A DNA stretch of 64,000 nt, from the NCBI RefSeq assembly GCF_007018905.1, contig NZ_CP041402.1, positions 4,328,001-4,392,000 of the forward strand, read 5' to 3'. Shown piece by piece: positions 1-7,869 of this stretch. Both the position numbers and the translations under genes were made by a program. The stretch comes from Tardiphaga sp. vice304. Lineage in GTDB: Bacteria; Pseudomonadota; Alphaproteobacteria; Rhizobiales; Xanthobacteraceae. The first letter of the stretch is position 1. Each line of letters opens with the position of its first letter. The notes under the pieces are model-generated. The model made no database searches. It saw only the letters and a program-made list of their open reading frames with translations, and had not been told where the DNA came from.

Positions 1-302
1 AGACCGGCCTCGGACTGCATGGGCTGCAGCCCAATATCCGTTTCGAGGCCAACACGCTGCCGTTGATGACTGACCTCGTGGTTGCCGGCCTCGGCTACAC
101 CGTGCTTCCCGCCTGCGGCGTGCGCGCTTTGTTGAAGCAAGGCGGCATCTCCGCCAGTCCGATCAGCGATCTGTCGATCACATGGATGGCAGCACGGCCG
201 AAGATGCGATCGCTTGGCGTCGCCGCCGAACGGTTTTACGATATGGTCTGCGAATTCGGCCGCAAGCAGATCCGCGACGGCGTCTGGGAGGCGACGAGCT
301 AG
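1..302 (+). CDS. LysR-type regulator, C-terminal fragment cut by window edge
   Basis: Open frame from the window edge to a TAG at 300-302. The visible 99 residues resemble the end of a LysR substrate-binding domain: a stretch like NTLPLMTDLVVAGLGYTVLP, where an effector-domain strand and helix read 'xxVxxGxGxxxLP', followed by a short basic tail. The DNA-binding half lies outside the window, so target genes cannot be inferred. The next gene starts 62 bases downstream on the same strand. Its role as a regulator of the adjacent hydrolase is only a guess from proximity. Confidence 0.6.
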   Translation, partial: TGLGLHGLQPNIRFEANTLPLMTDLVVAGLGYTVLPACGVRALLKQGGISASPISDLSITWMAARPKMRSLGVAAERFYDMVCEFGRKQIRDGVWEATS

Positions 303-364
303 ATCCCTGTGCGAAGTGGCCGCGTTCTTGCTTTCCGTGTCGCAGCTTTGCAAGGAGACGTCCC

Positions 365-1357
365 GTGATCCATCCGAATGTGCCAATGCCGATCGACCGC
401 CGTACGTTGCTGGCCGGGATTGCCGCAACCAGCGTGGTTGCCAGTGTGACATCGGCAGCGGCGCAGACAGCGACCGACGCAGCCACAAAAGTCTGGCTCG
501 ACATGGACCAGAAGGCGCTCGACGACGCCTACGACCAGCCGAAATATGCGCCGAACATCCAGCAGGTCATCAAGCGCTACGCCTCGGTCAGCGACGCCAT
601 GCGCACCAGGGTCGGCAATCCCAAGCGCGCAGCCTACGGACCGACGGAAATCCAGAAGCTCGACATCTTCTCGCCGAAGCAGGCCAAGGCGCCGATTCAC
701 ATCCATATTCATGGCGGCGCCTGGCGGCAGCGGCCGGCCTCCGACTACGCCTTTCCCGGCGAAATGCTGATGCATGCGGGCGCGCACTACGTCGTGCCCG
801 ATTTTATCTCGGTCGATGAGTCGAACGGCGAACTGGCACCTATGGTCGAGCAGGTGCGTCGCGCGATCGCCTGGACGGTAAGCAATGCCGCGAGTTTCGG
901 CGGCGATCCCACCCGCGTCTATCTGTCGGGGTTCTCGTCCGGCGCGCATCTCGCCGGCGTCGCCCTGCTGACGGACTGGCGTAAGGATTACGACTTGCCG
1001 GACGACGTCATCAAGGGCGCGGTGCTTTCCAGCGGCCTGTACGACCTCAAGGCGGTGCGCCTCTCGGCGCGGTCGAAATACGTCAAGTTTACCGACGAGG
1101 TCGAACTGGCGTTCAGCACGCAGCGGCATCTGGCGAGAATCCGGACGCCGCTGTTCCTCGCGCACGGCAGCTACGAGTCGCCCGAATTCCAGCGCCAGAC
1201 CCGGGACTTTGCAGCTGCGCTGAAGGCCGCGGGCAAGCCCGTGCAATACGTCGTCAACCCGAACTTCAACCATTTCGAGATGATGGAAACGTTCGGCAAT
1301 CCCTATGGGCTGCTGGGACGCGCGGTGCTTGAGCAGATGCAGTTGCGCAGCATCTGA
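365..1357 (+). CDS. exported alpha/beta hydrolase (esterase/BD-FAE-like)
   Basis: Predicted 330-aa secreted hydrolase. I chose the GTG at 365 because AAGGAG lies about 8 bases upstream; an in-frame ATG at 386 is the alternative. The N-terminus carries MPIDRRTLLAG followed by a hydrophobic stretch ending in SAAAQ, a Tat-like or Sec signal peptide. The mature part has the oxyanion-hole motif HIHGGAW and the nucleophile elbow GFSSGAHLAG, with a late HGSYE (acid region) and NHFEM (histidine), giving a Ser-Asp/Glu-His triad. This resembles the carboxylesterase/kynurenine-formamidase-like alpha/beta hydrolases. Substrate is unknown; the neighbouring ring-cleavage operon suggests an ester or lactone but that is inference. 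Confidence 0.8.
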   Translation: MIHPNVPMPIDRRTLLAGIAATSVVASVTSAAAQTATDAATKVWLDMDQKALDDAYDQPKYAPNIQQVIKRYASVSDAMRTRVGNPKRAAYGPTEIQKLDIFSPKQAKAPIHIHIHGGAWRQRPASDYAFPGEMLMHAGAHYVVPDFISVDESNGELAPMVEQVRRAIAWTVSNAASFGGDPTRVYLSGFSSGAHLAGVALLTDWRKDYDLPDDVIKGAVLSSGLYDLKAVRLSARSKYVKFTDEVELAFSTQRHLARIRTPLFLAHGSYESPEFQRQTRDFAAALKAAGKPVQYVVNPNFNHFEMMETFGNPYGLLGRAVLEQMQLRSI

Positions 1358-1390
1358 CACTGGAATGTTTCTGAAGCGCCGAACGCGGCT

Positions 1391-1520
1391 TTACCGTTTG
1401 CGCCACGGCACGACGGCGCGTTCGATCGCGTCGAAGCCGGCGTTCATTCCGAAGCCGATGATCGCGATGACGAACAGGCCGACATACATCGTCTCGACAT
1501 CGAACAGCTCCCAGGTGATG
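1391..1520 (-). pseudogene. C-terminal scrap of a NitT/TauT-type ABC permease
   Basis: About 42 residues on the minus strand (VETMYVGLFVIAIIGFGMNA and an ending like ERAVVPWRKR) match the typical last membrane segment and basic tail of SsuC/TauC-family permeases. Upstream of this the frame turns into arginine-rich noise, so only the gene end survives. It sits between the hydrolase and the TctC gene, and probably marks a deletion that joined two catabolic cassettes. A full permease gene of this type is present further along at 39-40.6 kb. Confidence 0.55.
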
Positions 1521-1595
1521 CCGAGTCCGTCGCGTCGCCGACGGCGGCCGTCTACGCTTGCCAGAGCGGACGGCCGTCGTTCCATTCACCCGATG

Positions 1596-2561
1596 TCAGC
1601 GCGGCGTCGACTCGGCCGCCACGACGACCTTGCCGTAACGCTCGGCGTCGCTGCGCAGTTCGGTCTCGAAGGCCTCGGGCGTGGAGGTCGTCAGCGTGAC
1701 GCCCTGGGCCGCGTACTGTTTGCCGATAGCCGGATCGGCCATCACCTCGGCAAGGTCGCGGGCGATCTGGTTCACGATCGCCTTGGGCGTTGCCGCCGCA
1801 GCCAACATGCCGAACCAGCTGTCGTAAACGAAACCCGGCAAGCCGGCTTCCGCGAAGGTCGGCACGTCGGGCAATTGCGGCAGGCGCGCGTTGCCGGTCA
1901 CAGCCAGAGCGCGCAACTTGCCCGACTGGATCAGGTCGCCGCCGACGTTGAAGAAGGTGAATGCCAGGTTGGTGTCGCCGCGCATCACGCTGATCTGCGA
2001 CTCCGGCAGGCCACGGTGCGGCACCAGCACCATCTTTGCGCCGGTGAGCTGCCGGAACAGTTCGGCCGCAATGCCGGTCGAACTTCCGACGCCGGCAGAA
2101 CTGTAGCTCAGCGCATCCGGCTTGGCCTTGGCGGCCGCGGACAGCTCGGCAAGCGTCTTGAACGGCGCGTCGGGCGGCACGATGAGAATGGCGGGCGTCG
2201 TCGCCACCCGGCTGATGGCAGCAAAATCTTTCACCGGATCGAAGCCGAGGTTCTTGTTGACCACGCCGACCACGCTATGCCCGTTGGAGGTCAGCATGAT
2301 CTGCGAACCGTCGGTCGATCCCTTGGCGACGCTGCTGACGCCGGCAATGCCCGGACGGTTCTCGACGATCACCTGCTGCTTCCATTTGGTCGAGAGCTTC
2401 TCGGCCACGGTGCGCGCCAGGATATCGGTCATGCTACCGCCGGAAAACGGCACGATGATCCGAACGAGCTGCGTCGGGTAGGTCTGCGCGCTGGCGGGGC
2501 TGCCGGCCAGCGCAGCCGTCGCGGCGAGGCTTGATCCGATGATGAACTGTCGACGATCCAT
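1596..2561 (-). CDS. Bug/TctC-family periplasmic solute-binding protein
   Basis: Predicted 321-aa periplasmic binding protein of the tripartite tricarboxylate/Bug family. Start at 2561 is set by GGAGGAAACA directly upstream of the ATG. The N-terminus MDRRQFIIGSSLAATAAL is a signal peptide with a Tat-like RR. Family hallmarks seen are RIIVPFSGGSMTDILAR near the start, VENRPGIAGVS and the late PTFAEAGLPGF. It is the last gene of a six-gene minus-strand operon with an intradiol dioxygenase, so it likely captures the aromatic or organic-acid substrate. No TctA/TctB membrane genes are nearby, a common situation for Bug proteins. Another such protein lies at 19.7 kb and a third at 25.2 kb. Confidence 0.9.
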   Translation of the reverse strand: MDRRQFIIGSSLAATAALAGSPASAQTYPTQLVRIIVPFSGGSMTDILARTVAEKLSTKWKQQVIVENRPGIAGVSSVAKGSTDGSQIMLTSNGHSVVGVVNKNLGFDPVKDFAAISRVATTPAILIVPPDAPFKTLAELSAAAKAKPDALSYSSAGVGSSTGIAAELFRQLTGAKMVLVPHRGLPESQISVMRGDTNLAFTFFNVGGDLIQSGKLRALAVTGNARLPQLPDVPTFAEAGLPGFVYDSWFGMLAAAATPKAIVNQIARDLAEVMADPAIGKQYAAQGVTLTTSTPEAFETELRSDAERYGKVVVAAESTPR

Positions 2562-2589
2562 TGTTTCCTCCATTTGATGAGCCGGGCCT

Positions 2590-2940
2590 TTAGCCTCTGG
2601 CGGTCGACGGCAACGGCATTGCAAGCAACACCACTGCCGGGCGTTTCGTCTCGTTGCGCAGCGCCCTGGTCTCGTTCGGGGCGATGCGGCAGGAATCCCA
2701 GGTGCCAAGTACGGCGCGGCCGTCCGGCGTCTCGAACGTTACTTCGCCTTCGAGCACGACGTAGAACTTTTCCTCCGGCGAGGCGGACGGCACGATCTCG
2801 CCGCCCGGCAGGATCTGGCTCATGCCGAGCCACATCACATCGGCGGGGCCGGCCTCGCGGCCCTGCAGCCGAAACATCCGGACGTCGTTGTGGCCGGGCG
2901 CCTCGTAGCGCGGCGCATCGTTCAGGCGGACGACATGCAT
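2590..2940 (-). CDS. cupin-domain protein
   Basis: Small 116-aa single-domain cupin. Visible features are the central GEVTFETPDGRAVLGTWDS region, where cupin motif 1 turns, and EEKFYVVLEGEV; canonical histidines of motif 1 are largely replaced (EEKFY), so metal binding is uncertain. It starts 5 bases after the stop of the upstream oxidoreductase gene and lacks a clear own ribosome site, which suggests translational coupling. Cupins in aromatic-degradation operons can be isomerases, decarboxylases or ring-cleaving enzymes, but none of these is supported specifically here. Confidence 0.75.
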   Translation of the reverse strand: MHVVRLNDAPRYEAPGHNDVRMFRLQGREAGPADVMWLGMSQILPGGEIVPSASPEEKFYVVLEGEVTFETPDGRAVLGTWDSCRIAPNETRALRNETKRPAVVLLAMPLPSTARG

Positions 2941-2945
2941 GGGCG

Positions 2946-3959
2946 TTATCCGTTCGGCTTGAAGATGAGGCGATCGCGCGACGAGCCGAGCGCCGCCACA
3001 TAGGCCTCCGCCGCGCGCTGCAGCGGGAAGATCGCGTCCGGCTTGATCGGGAACGGCTTCAGCGCGCCGCTGGCGAAACCTGGCACCAGGTCGCGCAGGA
3101 TCTCGGCCGCATCGGGCGACGACAGCGACAGCGAGTCGACGCCGTAGAACGTGTGCTTGCCGCGATAGAAGGCGAAGATATCGAACGGCACGGTGGCCCG
3201 GGTGGAGGCGATGAATATCTGCCGGCCGAGATGCGCCAGCGATTTGGTGCCGGCCTCGTAATAGGGTTCGCCGACCGTATTGTAGACGATGTCGGCGCCG
3301 TGCCCCCCGGTCAGTTCGCGCACCGTCGCGGCGACGTCGACCCGGGAGGAATCCACGACGGTGACCTCGCCATGGGCATGGCCCGCATAGGGCTCGTCCT
3401 TGCGCACGACGCCGATCACCCTTGCGCCCTGCCATGACGCGATCTGCGCGGCAGCCTGCCCGACCTTGCCGTTGAGGCCGAGGATCAACACCGTCTCGCC
3501 CGGCTTCGGCATGCCGGTGCGGCGAAAACCTTCCTGGGCGGTGACGAACGGCACACCGATGCCGGCCGCTTCCGCAAGACTTATGTTTTCGGGCTTCTCG
3601 ACCAAAGCCTGCGCCTCGACCACGAGGTGCGTGGCGTGGGTGCCGTCACGCTTGATGCCGAGTTCGCCGGAGGAGCCAAACACCTGCTTGCCGAGCAGAC
3701 CCTCGGGCCCCGCCACGACGATGCCGGCGAAATCGCGCCCCGGGGTGCGCGGAAATACCGCGTGGGGCATGAAGCCGATCGCCGCCTTGGCATCGGACGG
3801 GTTGATGGCGGCGGCCCGGACCTCGACGATCGCATCGGTCGCGCGACTTCGGGTCAGCGTGACCTGCTCGACCGTGGGGGCGACGTTTTCGATACGCTCG
3901 GCCTTGGCGGCAAGCCGGACGCAGGTGGCGGTGATTGAGTTGCTATCATTGGAAGTCAT
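2946..3959 (-). CDS. zinc-type alcohol dehydrogenase/quinone oxidoreductase-like protein
   Basis: Predicted 337-aa medium-chain dehydrogenase/reductase. The catalytic domain shows the family pattern AAAINPSDAKAAIG and PGRDFAGIVV near residues 50-80, and the Rossmann fold carries LILGLNGKVGQAAAQIA (glycine-rich NADPH-binding turn) around residue 160. Catalytic-zinc cysteines are absent, placing it with zinc-independent quinone oxidoreductases that use NADPH. It lies inside the ring-cleavage operon between the BKACE and cupin genes with gaps of 22 and 5 bases. A role reducing a maleylacetate- or enone-like intermediate is plausible but inferred. Start at 3959 is the only ATG before the conserved region. 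Confidence 0.85.
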   Translation of the reverse strand: MTSNDSNSITATCVRLAAKAERIENVAPTVEQVTLTRSRATDAIVEVRAAAINPSDAKAAIGFMPHAVFPRTPGRDFAGIVVAGPEGLLGKQVFGSSGELGIKRDGTHATHLVVEAQALVEKPENISLAEAAGIGVPFVTAQEGFRRTGMPKPGETVLILGLNGKVGQAAAQIASWQGARVIGVVRKDEPYAGHAHGEVTVVDSSRVDVAATVRELTGGHGADIVYNTVGEPYYEAGTKSLAHLGRQIFIASTRATVPFDIFAFYRGKHTFYGVDSLSLSSPDAAEILRDLVPGFASGALKPFPIKPDAIFPLQRAAEAYVAALGSSRDRLIFKPNG

Positions 3960-3981
3960 GCGATATCCCGACGGTGCGATG

Positions 3982-4881
3982 TCATGCGGCCTGGGCCGGC
4001 AGGTCGAACAGCGCGCGCGCCTCTGCGGGCGTGGCGATCTGGGCGCCGAGCTCCTCGATGATACGGCGCGCCTTCTCGACCATGGCGGCGTTCGACGGCG
4101 CAAGCACTCCGCGCTCGAGATAGACGCCGTCCTCGATGCCGGTGCGGGCGTGGCCACCGGCCAGCACCGACTGTGCGACCATCGGGAAGGTCGAGCGGCC
4201 GATGCCGATCGCGGTGAAATGCGCGCCGGCCGGCAGCAGGCCGCGGGCATAGAGCACGGTTTCCGGCGACGGCTGGAAGCCGTACTTCACGCCCATCACG
4301 AAGGACGTGAGCGCCGGACCGCCCAGCGTCCCGTCGGCAAGCAGGTCGTGCAGCAAGGCGATATCTCCGGAATCGAACAGTTCGATCTCGGGCTTGACGC
4401 CAGCCTCGCGAATGACCTTTGCCATGCGGCGCACGTTGCCCGGCGTGTTGATGACGACCTGGGCGCCGGAGTTCATGGTGTTGAGGTCAAGCGTGCAGAT
4501 GTCCGGTTTCAGCGCAGCGATATGCGCGACGCGCTCTTCGGGGTTCATCAGCGTCGTGCCGGCATCCGCAACCTTCGGATCGTCTTTTGACGGCACGAAG
4601 CGGCCGCCGGGTCCGGTCGTGATGTTGAGGATCAGGCTGCGGTTGCGCGCGCGGATGCGGGCCACGACGTCCTGGTAATATTCGAGTTTCATCGACGGCG
4701 CGCCGGAGCCGGGCTCCCGCACATGGATATGCGCGACGGCAGCACCGGCCTCCGCCGCCCCGAGACAGGCTTCGGCGATCTCTTCCGGCGTGATCGGCAG
4801 ATGCGGGGTCTGGTCCGGCCGGGTCAGGTTGCCGGTCACTGCGCAGGTGATGACGATTTTGTCGAGCATCGGTCGCATCAT
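3982..4881 (-). CDS. beta-keto acid cleavage enzyme (BKACE, DUF849 family)
   Basis: Predicted 299-aa TIM-barrel enzyme of the BKACE family, which condenses a beta-keto acid with acetyl-CoA to give acetoacetate plus a new acyl-CoA. Seen directly are the zinc-site pair HIHVR at residues 51-55 (His51, His53) and the third ligand region GGHARTGIED with Glu250, the same layout as in characterised 3-keto-5-aminohexanoate cleavage enzyme. Length is typical. Two adjacent ATGs (4881, 4878) follow GAGGAATTA. It sits 7 bases after the SDR gene. In the operon it could cleave a 3-oxo acid produced downstream of ring opening, an alternative to the usual beta-ketoadipate thiolase; that pathway assignment is inference. 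Confidence 0.9.
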   Translation of the reverse strand: MMRPMLDKIVITCAVTGNLTRPDQTPHLPITPEEIAEACLGAAEAGAAVAHIHVREPGSGAPSMKLEYYQDVVARIRARNRSLILNITTGPGGRFVPSKDDPKVADAGTTLMNPEERVAHIAALKPDICTLDLNTMNSGAQVVINTPGNVRRMAKVIREAGVKPEIELFDSGDIALLHDLLADGTLGGPALTSFVMGVKYGFQPSPETVLYARGLLPAGAHFTAIGIGRSTFPMVAQSVLAGGHARTGIEDGVYLERGVLAPSNAAMVEKARRIIEELGAQIATPAEARALFDLPAQAA

Positions 4882-4888
4882 TAATTCC

Positions 4889-5635
4889 TCACAGGGCCCG
4901 GCCGCCGTCGACGACGATCAGCGAGCCGGTTGAATAGGTCAAATGGGTGGCGCAGGCCGAAATGGCGCGGCCGACATCCTCGGCCGTCGCGACGCGCTTC
5001 AGCGGGATGGTGGGCGCGACTTTCTCCAGAGCTGCCGCATCGCGGCCCGGCACAAAGTCGGTGGCGACCACGCCGGGCGAAACCGACATCACGCGCACCG
5101 CAGGCGCCAGGGCCCGCGCCAGCGATTTGGTCATCGTATCGATGCCGGCCTTGATCGCTGCATAAGCGAGATTGGAGCCAACGCCGCTCAGCCCGGCGAT
5201 CGAGGAGACGTTCACGATCAGGCCGTCGCCGGACGCCTTGAGCAGCGGCGCGAATGCCCGGATCGCGGCGAACTGGCCGCGCCAGTTCACCTTGAACATG
5301 TCGTCGATGAACTCGTCCGTCAGCGCGTCGAGATCGCCGATCGGGATCGGGCGCGTATAGCCGGCGGTATTGACGAGGATATCGCAGCGCCCGAGCGTGC
5401 GCTCGACGTCCGCCGCGAGCGCGTTCAGGCTCGAACTGTCTTCCACGACCGCGCGCCGCGCAAGATGACCGGTGCCCGGCAGCGTCGCCAATAGCGCAGT
5501 GGCGGCAGCTTCGCCGGAGCGCCACGTCACCACCACGGTCGCGCCTTCGGCAGCCAGCGCCTGTGCCGCTGCCGCGCCAATGCCGCCGGAGCCGCCGATC
5601 ACGACCGCCGTCTTGCCAGAAAGTATCTTTGTCAT
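4889..5635 (-). CDS. short-chain dehydrogenase/reductase
   Basis: Predicted 248-aa classical SDR. It has the cofactor turn GGSGGIG at residues 14-20, the NTAGY segment (NAG motif), the catalytic serine in VNVSSIAG, and the YAAIK active-site Tyr-Lys pair, then the PGVVATDF and DGG C-terminal signatures. All catalytic residues are intact. It starts 5 bases after the dioxygenase stop and is clearly co-transcribed. A frameshifted close relative lies at 35755-36515 in another cassette, sharing long runs such as LKASGDGLIV and PLKRVATA. The substrate, probably a hydroxy or keto intermediate, is unknown. Confidence 0.9.
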   Translation of the reverse strand: MTKILSGKTAVVIGGSGGIGAAAAQALAAEGATVVVTWRSGEAAATALLATLPGTGHLARRAVVEDSSSLNALAADVERTLGRCDILVNTAGYTRPIPIGDLDALTDEFIDDMFKVNWRGQFAAIRAFAPLLKASGDGLIVNVSSIAGLSGVGSNLAYAAIKAGIDTMTKSLARALAPAVRVMSVSPGVVATDFVPGRDAAALEKVAPTIPLKRVATAEDVGRAISACATHLTYSTGSLIVVDGGRAL

Positions 5636-5640
5636 TGAAT

Positions 5641-6531
5641 TCACTTGATCGGGGGGCGGGGAAGCACGGCTTCGCCGGGCTCCATCGTGAAGGTGTAGGC
5701 GAGGTTGTACCATTCGCCGGTGACGTCCACCGCGGGCGACGCGCCCTCGCCTTTGCGGAAATCGCCGATCAGCGCACGCGTCACGCCGAACACCACATCG
5801 CTCTCGAGATGCTCGTCATCGTCGACGAATATCTGGGTGATCAGCGTCTTGAAGCCGGGCTTGTAGGCCAGCACATGAAGATGCGCCGGGCGGTACGGAT
5901 GGCGAAGCTGCGCGCGCAGCAGATCGCCGGTCGGACCGTGCGTCGGGACGGGATAGCCGGCGGGCTTGACCGAGCGGAACGCGAAGCGGCCTTCGGCATC
6001 GGTGTCGAACACGCCGCGCAGGTTCATGTCGGCCTGGTCCGCGTCCTGGTTTTCGTACATGCCGGCGGGCGAGGCCTGCCAGACATCGACACGCACGCCC
6101 GGCACCGGTGTGCCCTGCGCGTCACGGATGCGGCCCTCGAAAAACAGCGCCGGACCCGGCGTGGGCGAGCGGACGATCGAGCCGCCATTCGCCGTCGGCG
6201 GTGCATTCGCGCGCCAGAACGGGCCGAGCAGCGCCGCGGCGGTTTCGGTAGCGCCATCCTGGCCGTTGTTCAGTAAGCAGACCAGTGTCGAAAGCCCGAC
6301 CGCATCACTGAACAGCACGCCTTCGTTGTGGCTATCATTCGTCGCCTGGCCAATGCGATTGAGAAAATCGATCGCGAACTCGAATTCTGCTTCGGTCAAT
6401 TTCACGTCGCGGGCGAAGGCATGCAGGTGGGTGACAAAGGATGCCATGACGGTACGCAACCGCTCACTGGGCGCGCGGTCCATCGCCGCGAGCACGACAT
6501 CCGTCACGTCCTGCTGACGCGCGATGATCAT
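5641..6531 (-). CDS. intradiol ring-cleavage dioxygenase (catechol/hydroxyquinol 1,2-dioxygenase type)
   Basis: Predicted 296-aa non-haem Fe(III) dioxygenase that would open a catecholic ring between the two hydroxyls. An N-terminal helical dimerisation domain (about residues 1-105, ending LLGPFWRANAPP) precedes the beta-sandwich core. The four iron ligands are visible: Tyr159 (GMYEN), Tyr193 (GYPVPTHGPTG), His217 and His219 (RPAHLHV), with spacings matching Acinetobacter CatA. The wording HNEGVLFSDAVGLSTLV fits hydroxyquinol or chlorocatechol subgroups better than plain catechol enzymes. Start at 6531 follows GGGAGGC. It is the first gene of the operon, directly downstream of two palindromic operators and divergent from a LacI regulator. 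Confidence 0.92.
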   Translation of the reverse strand: MIIARQQDVTDVVLAAMDRAPSERLRTVMASFVTHLHAFARDVKLTEAEFEFAIDFLNRIGQATNDSHNEGVLFSDAVGLSTLVCLLNNGQDGATETAAALLGPFWRANAPPTANGGSIVRSPTPGPALFFEGRIRDAQGTPVPGVRVDVWQASPAGMYENQDADQADMNLRGVFDTDAEGRFAFRSVKPAGYPVPTHGPTGDLLRAQLRHPYRPAHLHVLAYKPGFKTLITQIFVDDDEHLESDVVFGVTRALIGDFRKGEGASPAVDVTGEWYNLAYTFTMEPGEAVLPRPPIK

Positions 6532-6564
6532 GAAGCCTCCCTGGTATTTACGTGCAAAACTGGA

Positions 6565-6604
6565 TGTGCAATCGATTGCACAGAAGGTAATGCAATCGAT
6601 TGCA
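6565..6604. promoter_or_regulatory. tandem palindromic operators for the divergent LacI regulator
   Basis: Two palindromes lie between the divergent dioxygenase (start 6531) and LacI-type gene (start 6634). Site 1 at 6565-6582 is a perfect 18-bp palindrome TGTGCAATCGATTGCACA; site 2 at 6591-6604 repeats its 14-bp core TGCAATCGATTGCA exactly. Centres are 24 bp apart. A central CG within a symmetrical 14-18 bp site is the usual form of LacI/GalR-family operators, so autoregulation and repression of the ring-cleavage operon are likely. Confidence 0.85.
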
Positions 6605-6633
6605 CGCGTCAAGCCCGTCCGGTACAAGTGGTC

Positions 6634-7659
6634 ATGGCAACAGCACCGACCATCAAGGATGTCGCGCGCGAGGTTGGGGTGCATCCGTCAACGGTGTCGC
6701 GAGCGCTGGATCCTGCGCGGAGGGCGCGACTTGGCGAGCCCGTCGTTCGACGCGTCCTCGAGGCGGCGGAACGGCTTGGCTATCGTCCCGATACGGTCGC
6801 CGCCAGCCTGCGCAGCGGGCGCTCCAAGCTGATCGGCATCATCGTCCCGGACATCGCCAACCCCGTCTTTTCGCCGATCATCAGCGGGCTGGAGCGCGCG
6901 CTGTCTTCGCGTGGCTATGCGCTGATCGTCGCCGACCAATCGGCCGAGCGCAGCGACGGCAATATCGACATCATCCAGATGCTGGCGGCCCGCCGGGTCG
7001 ACGGGCTGGTGCTGGCAAACGTCGCCTTGAAAGACGACGCGGTCGAGCGTTGTCTTCGCCGCCAGGTGCCCGTCGTGCTGGTCAATCGCGCTGAGCAGGA
7101 AGCCCGCGTTCCTTCCGTCGTGTCCGACGATATCGCGGGCATGCAGCTTGCGACCGAGCATCTCGTCGGCCTCGGTCATCGCCGCATCGTGCACATTGCC
7201 GGGCCGCAGTCGCTGTCGACAGGATTGCTGCGCCGGCGCGGCTTCGTCGAGGCGATGCATGCGGCCGGCCTGGAGATGAGCGACGCCGACATCGAGGAGG
7301 CCGACGCCTTCACCCGCGAGGCCGGACTTACGGCGGCGCGCATCCTGTTGGCAAGGCGACCCGAGGCGACCGCCGTCGTCGCCGCCAACGATCTGCTCGC
7401 GCTTGGCGTCTACGAAGCGCTACGCGAGCAAGGCCGCCATTGTCCGGAAGACATGTCTGTTATCGGGCATAATGACATGCCCCTGGTCGATCTGGTCGAT
7501 CCGCCGCTCTCGACGATCCGGATCAGCCATCGCGAGATGGGCGAGCGCACGGCGGAACTGCTTATCGATCTGATCAACGGCATTCATCTGCAAGCGCCGC
7601 AGCTCGTGACCCGACCGCTTTTGATCGCGCGAAGCTCGACCCGGCCGCTGCAGCGCTGA
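6634..7659 (+). CDS. LacI-family transcriptional regulator
   Basis: Predicted 341-aa repressor. The N-terminal helix-turn-helix TIKDVAREVGVHPSTVSRAL and the hinge helix GYRPDTVAASLRSGRS are typical, followed by a periplasmic-binding-protein-like effector domain with IGIIVPDIANPVF and TAVVAANDLLALG. It is divergent from the dioxygenase operon and the intergenic DNA holds two palindromic sites, so it most likely controls that operon and itself, with an aromatic or acid effector. Start at the ATG 6634; GTG codons at 6628 and 6631 are in or near the frame region but would add only one or two residues. Confidence 0.9.
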   Translation: MATAPTIKDVAREVGVHPSTVSRALDPARRARLGEPVVRRVLEAAERLGYRPDTVAASLRSGRSKLIGIIVPDIANPVFSPIISGLERALSSRGYALIVADQSAERSDGNIDIIQMLAARRVDGLVLANVALKDDAVERCLRRQVPVVLVNRAEQEARVPSVVSDDIAGMQLATEHLVGLGHRRIVHIAGPQSLSTGLLRRRGFVEAMHAAGLEMSDADIEEADAFTREAGLTAARILLARRPEATAVVAANDLLALGVYEALREQGRHCPEDMSVIGHNDMPLVDLVDPPLSTIRISHREMGERTAELLIDLINGIHLQAPQLVTRPLLIARSSTRPLQR

Positions 7660-7869
7660 GCGCCGGCCTTCCGGGCGTCGACGCTTGACCGCTTTCTGCC
7701 ACTCGGAAGGTGGCTCCGAAATCCACGCTTGAGAGTGTTCGCCTGGATAGTGCAGCTGCGCGCGTCGAGGTGGTCGGCCAGATCGGCGCAACGAATGAAA
7801 GTTGCGTCTCACACCAATTGCGCTTCACGCGATCCCGGCTAGGATGGTCCCCATTGCAAGGTGAGGACC

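Noticed and set aside
299..1360. Minus-strand 353-codon open frame
   Set aside because: Antisense of the exported hydrolase; no ribosome site or family features.
1305..2534. Plus-strand 409-codon open frame
   Set aside because: It is the antisense shadow of the TctC gene (1596-2561) with arginine/histidine-rich composition and no domain.
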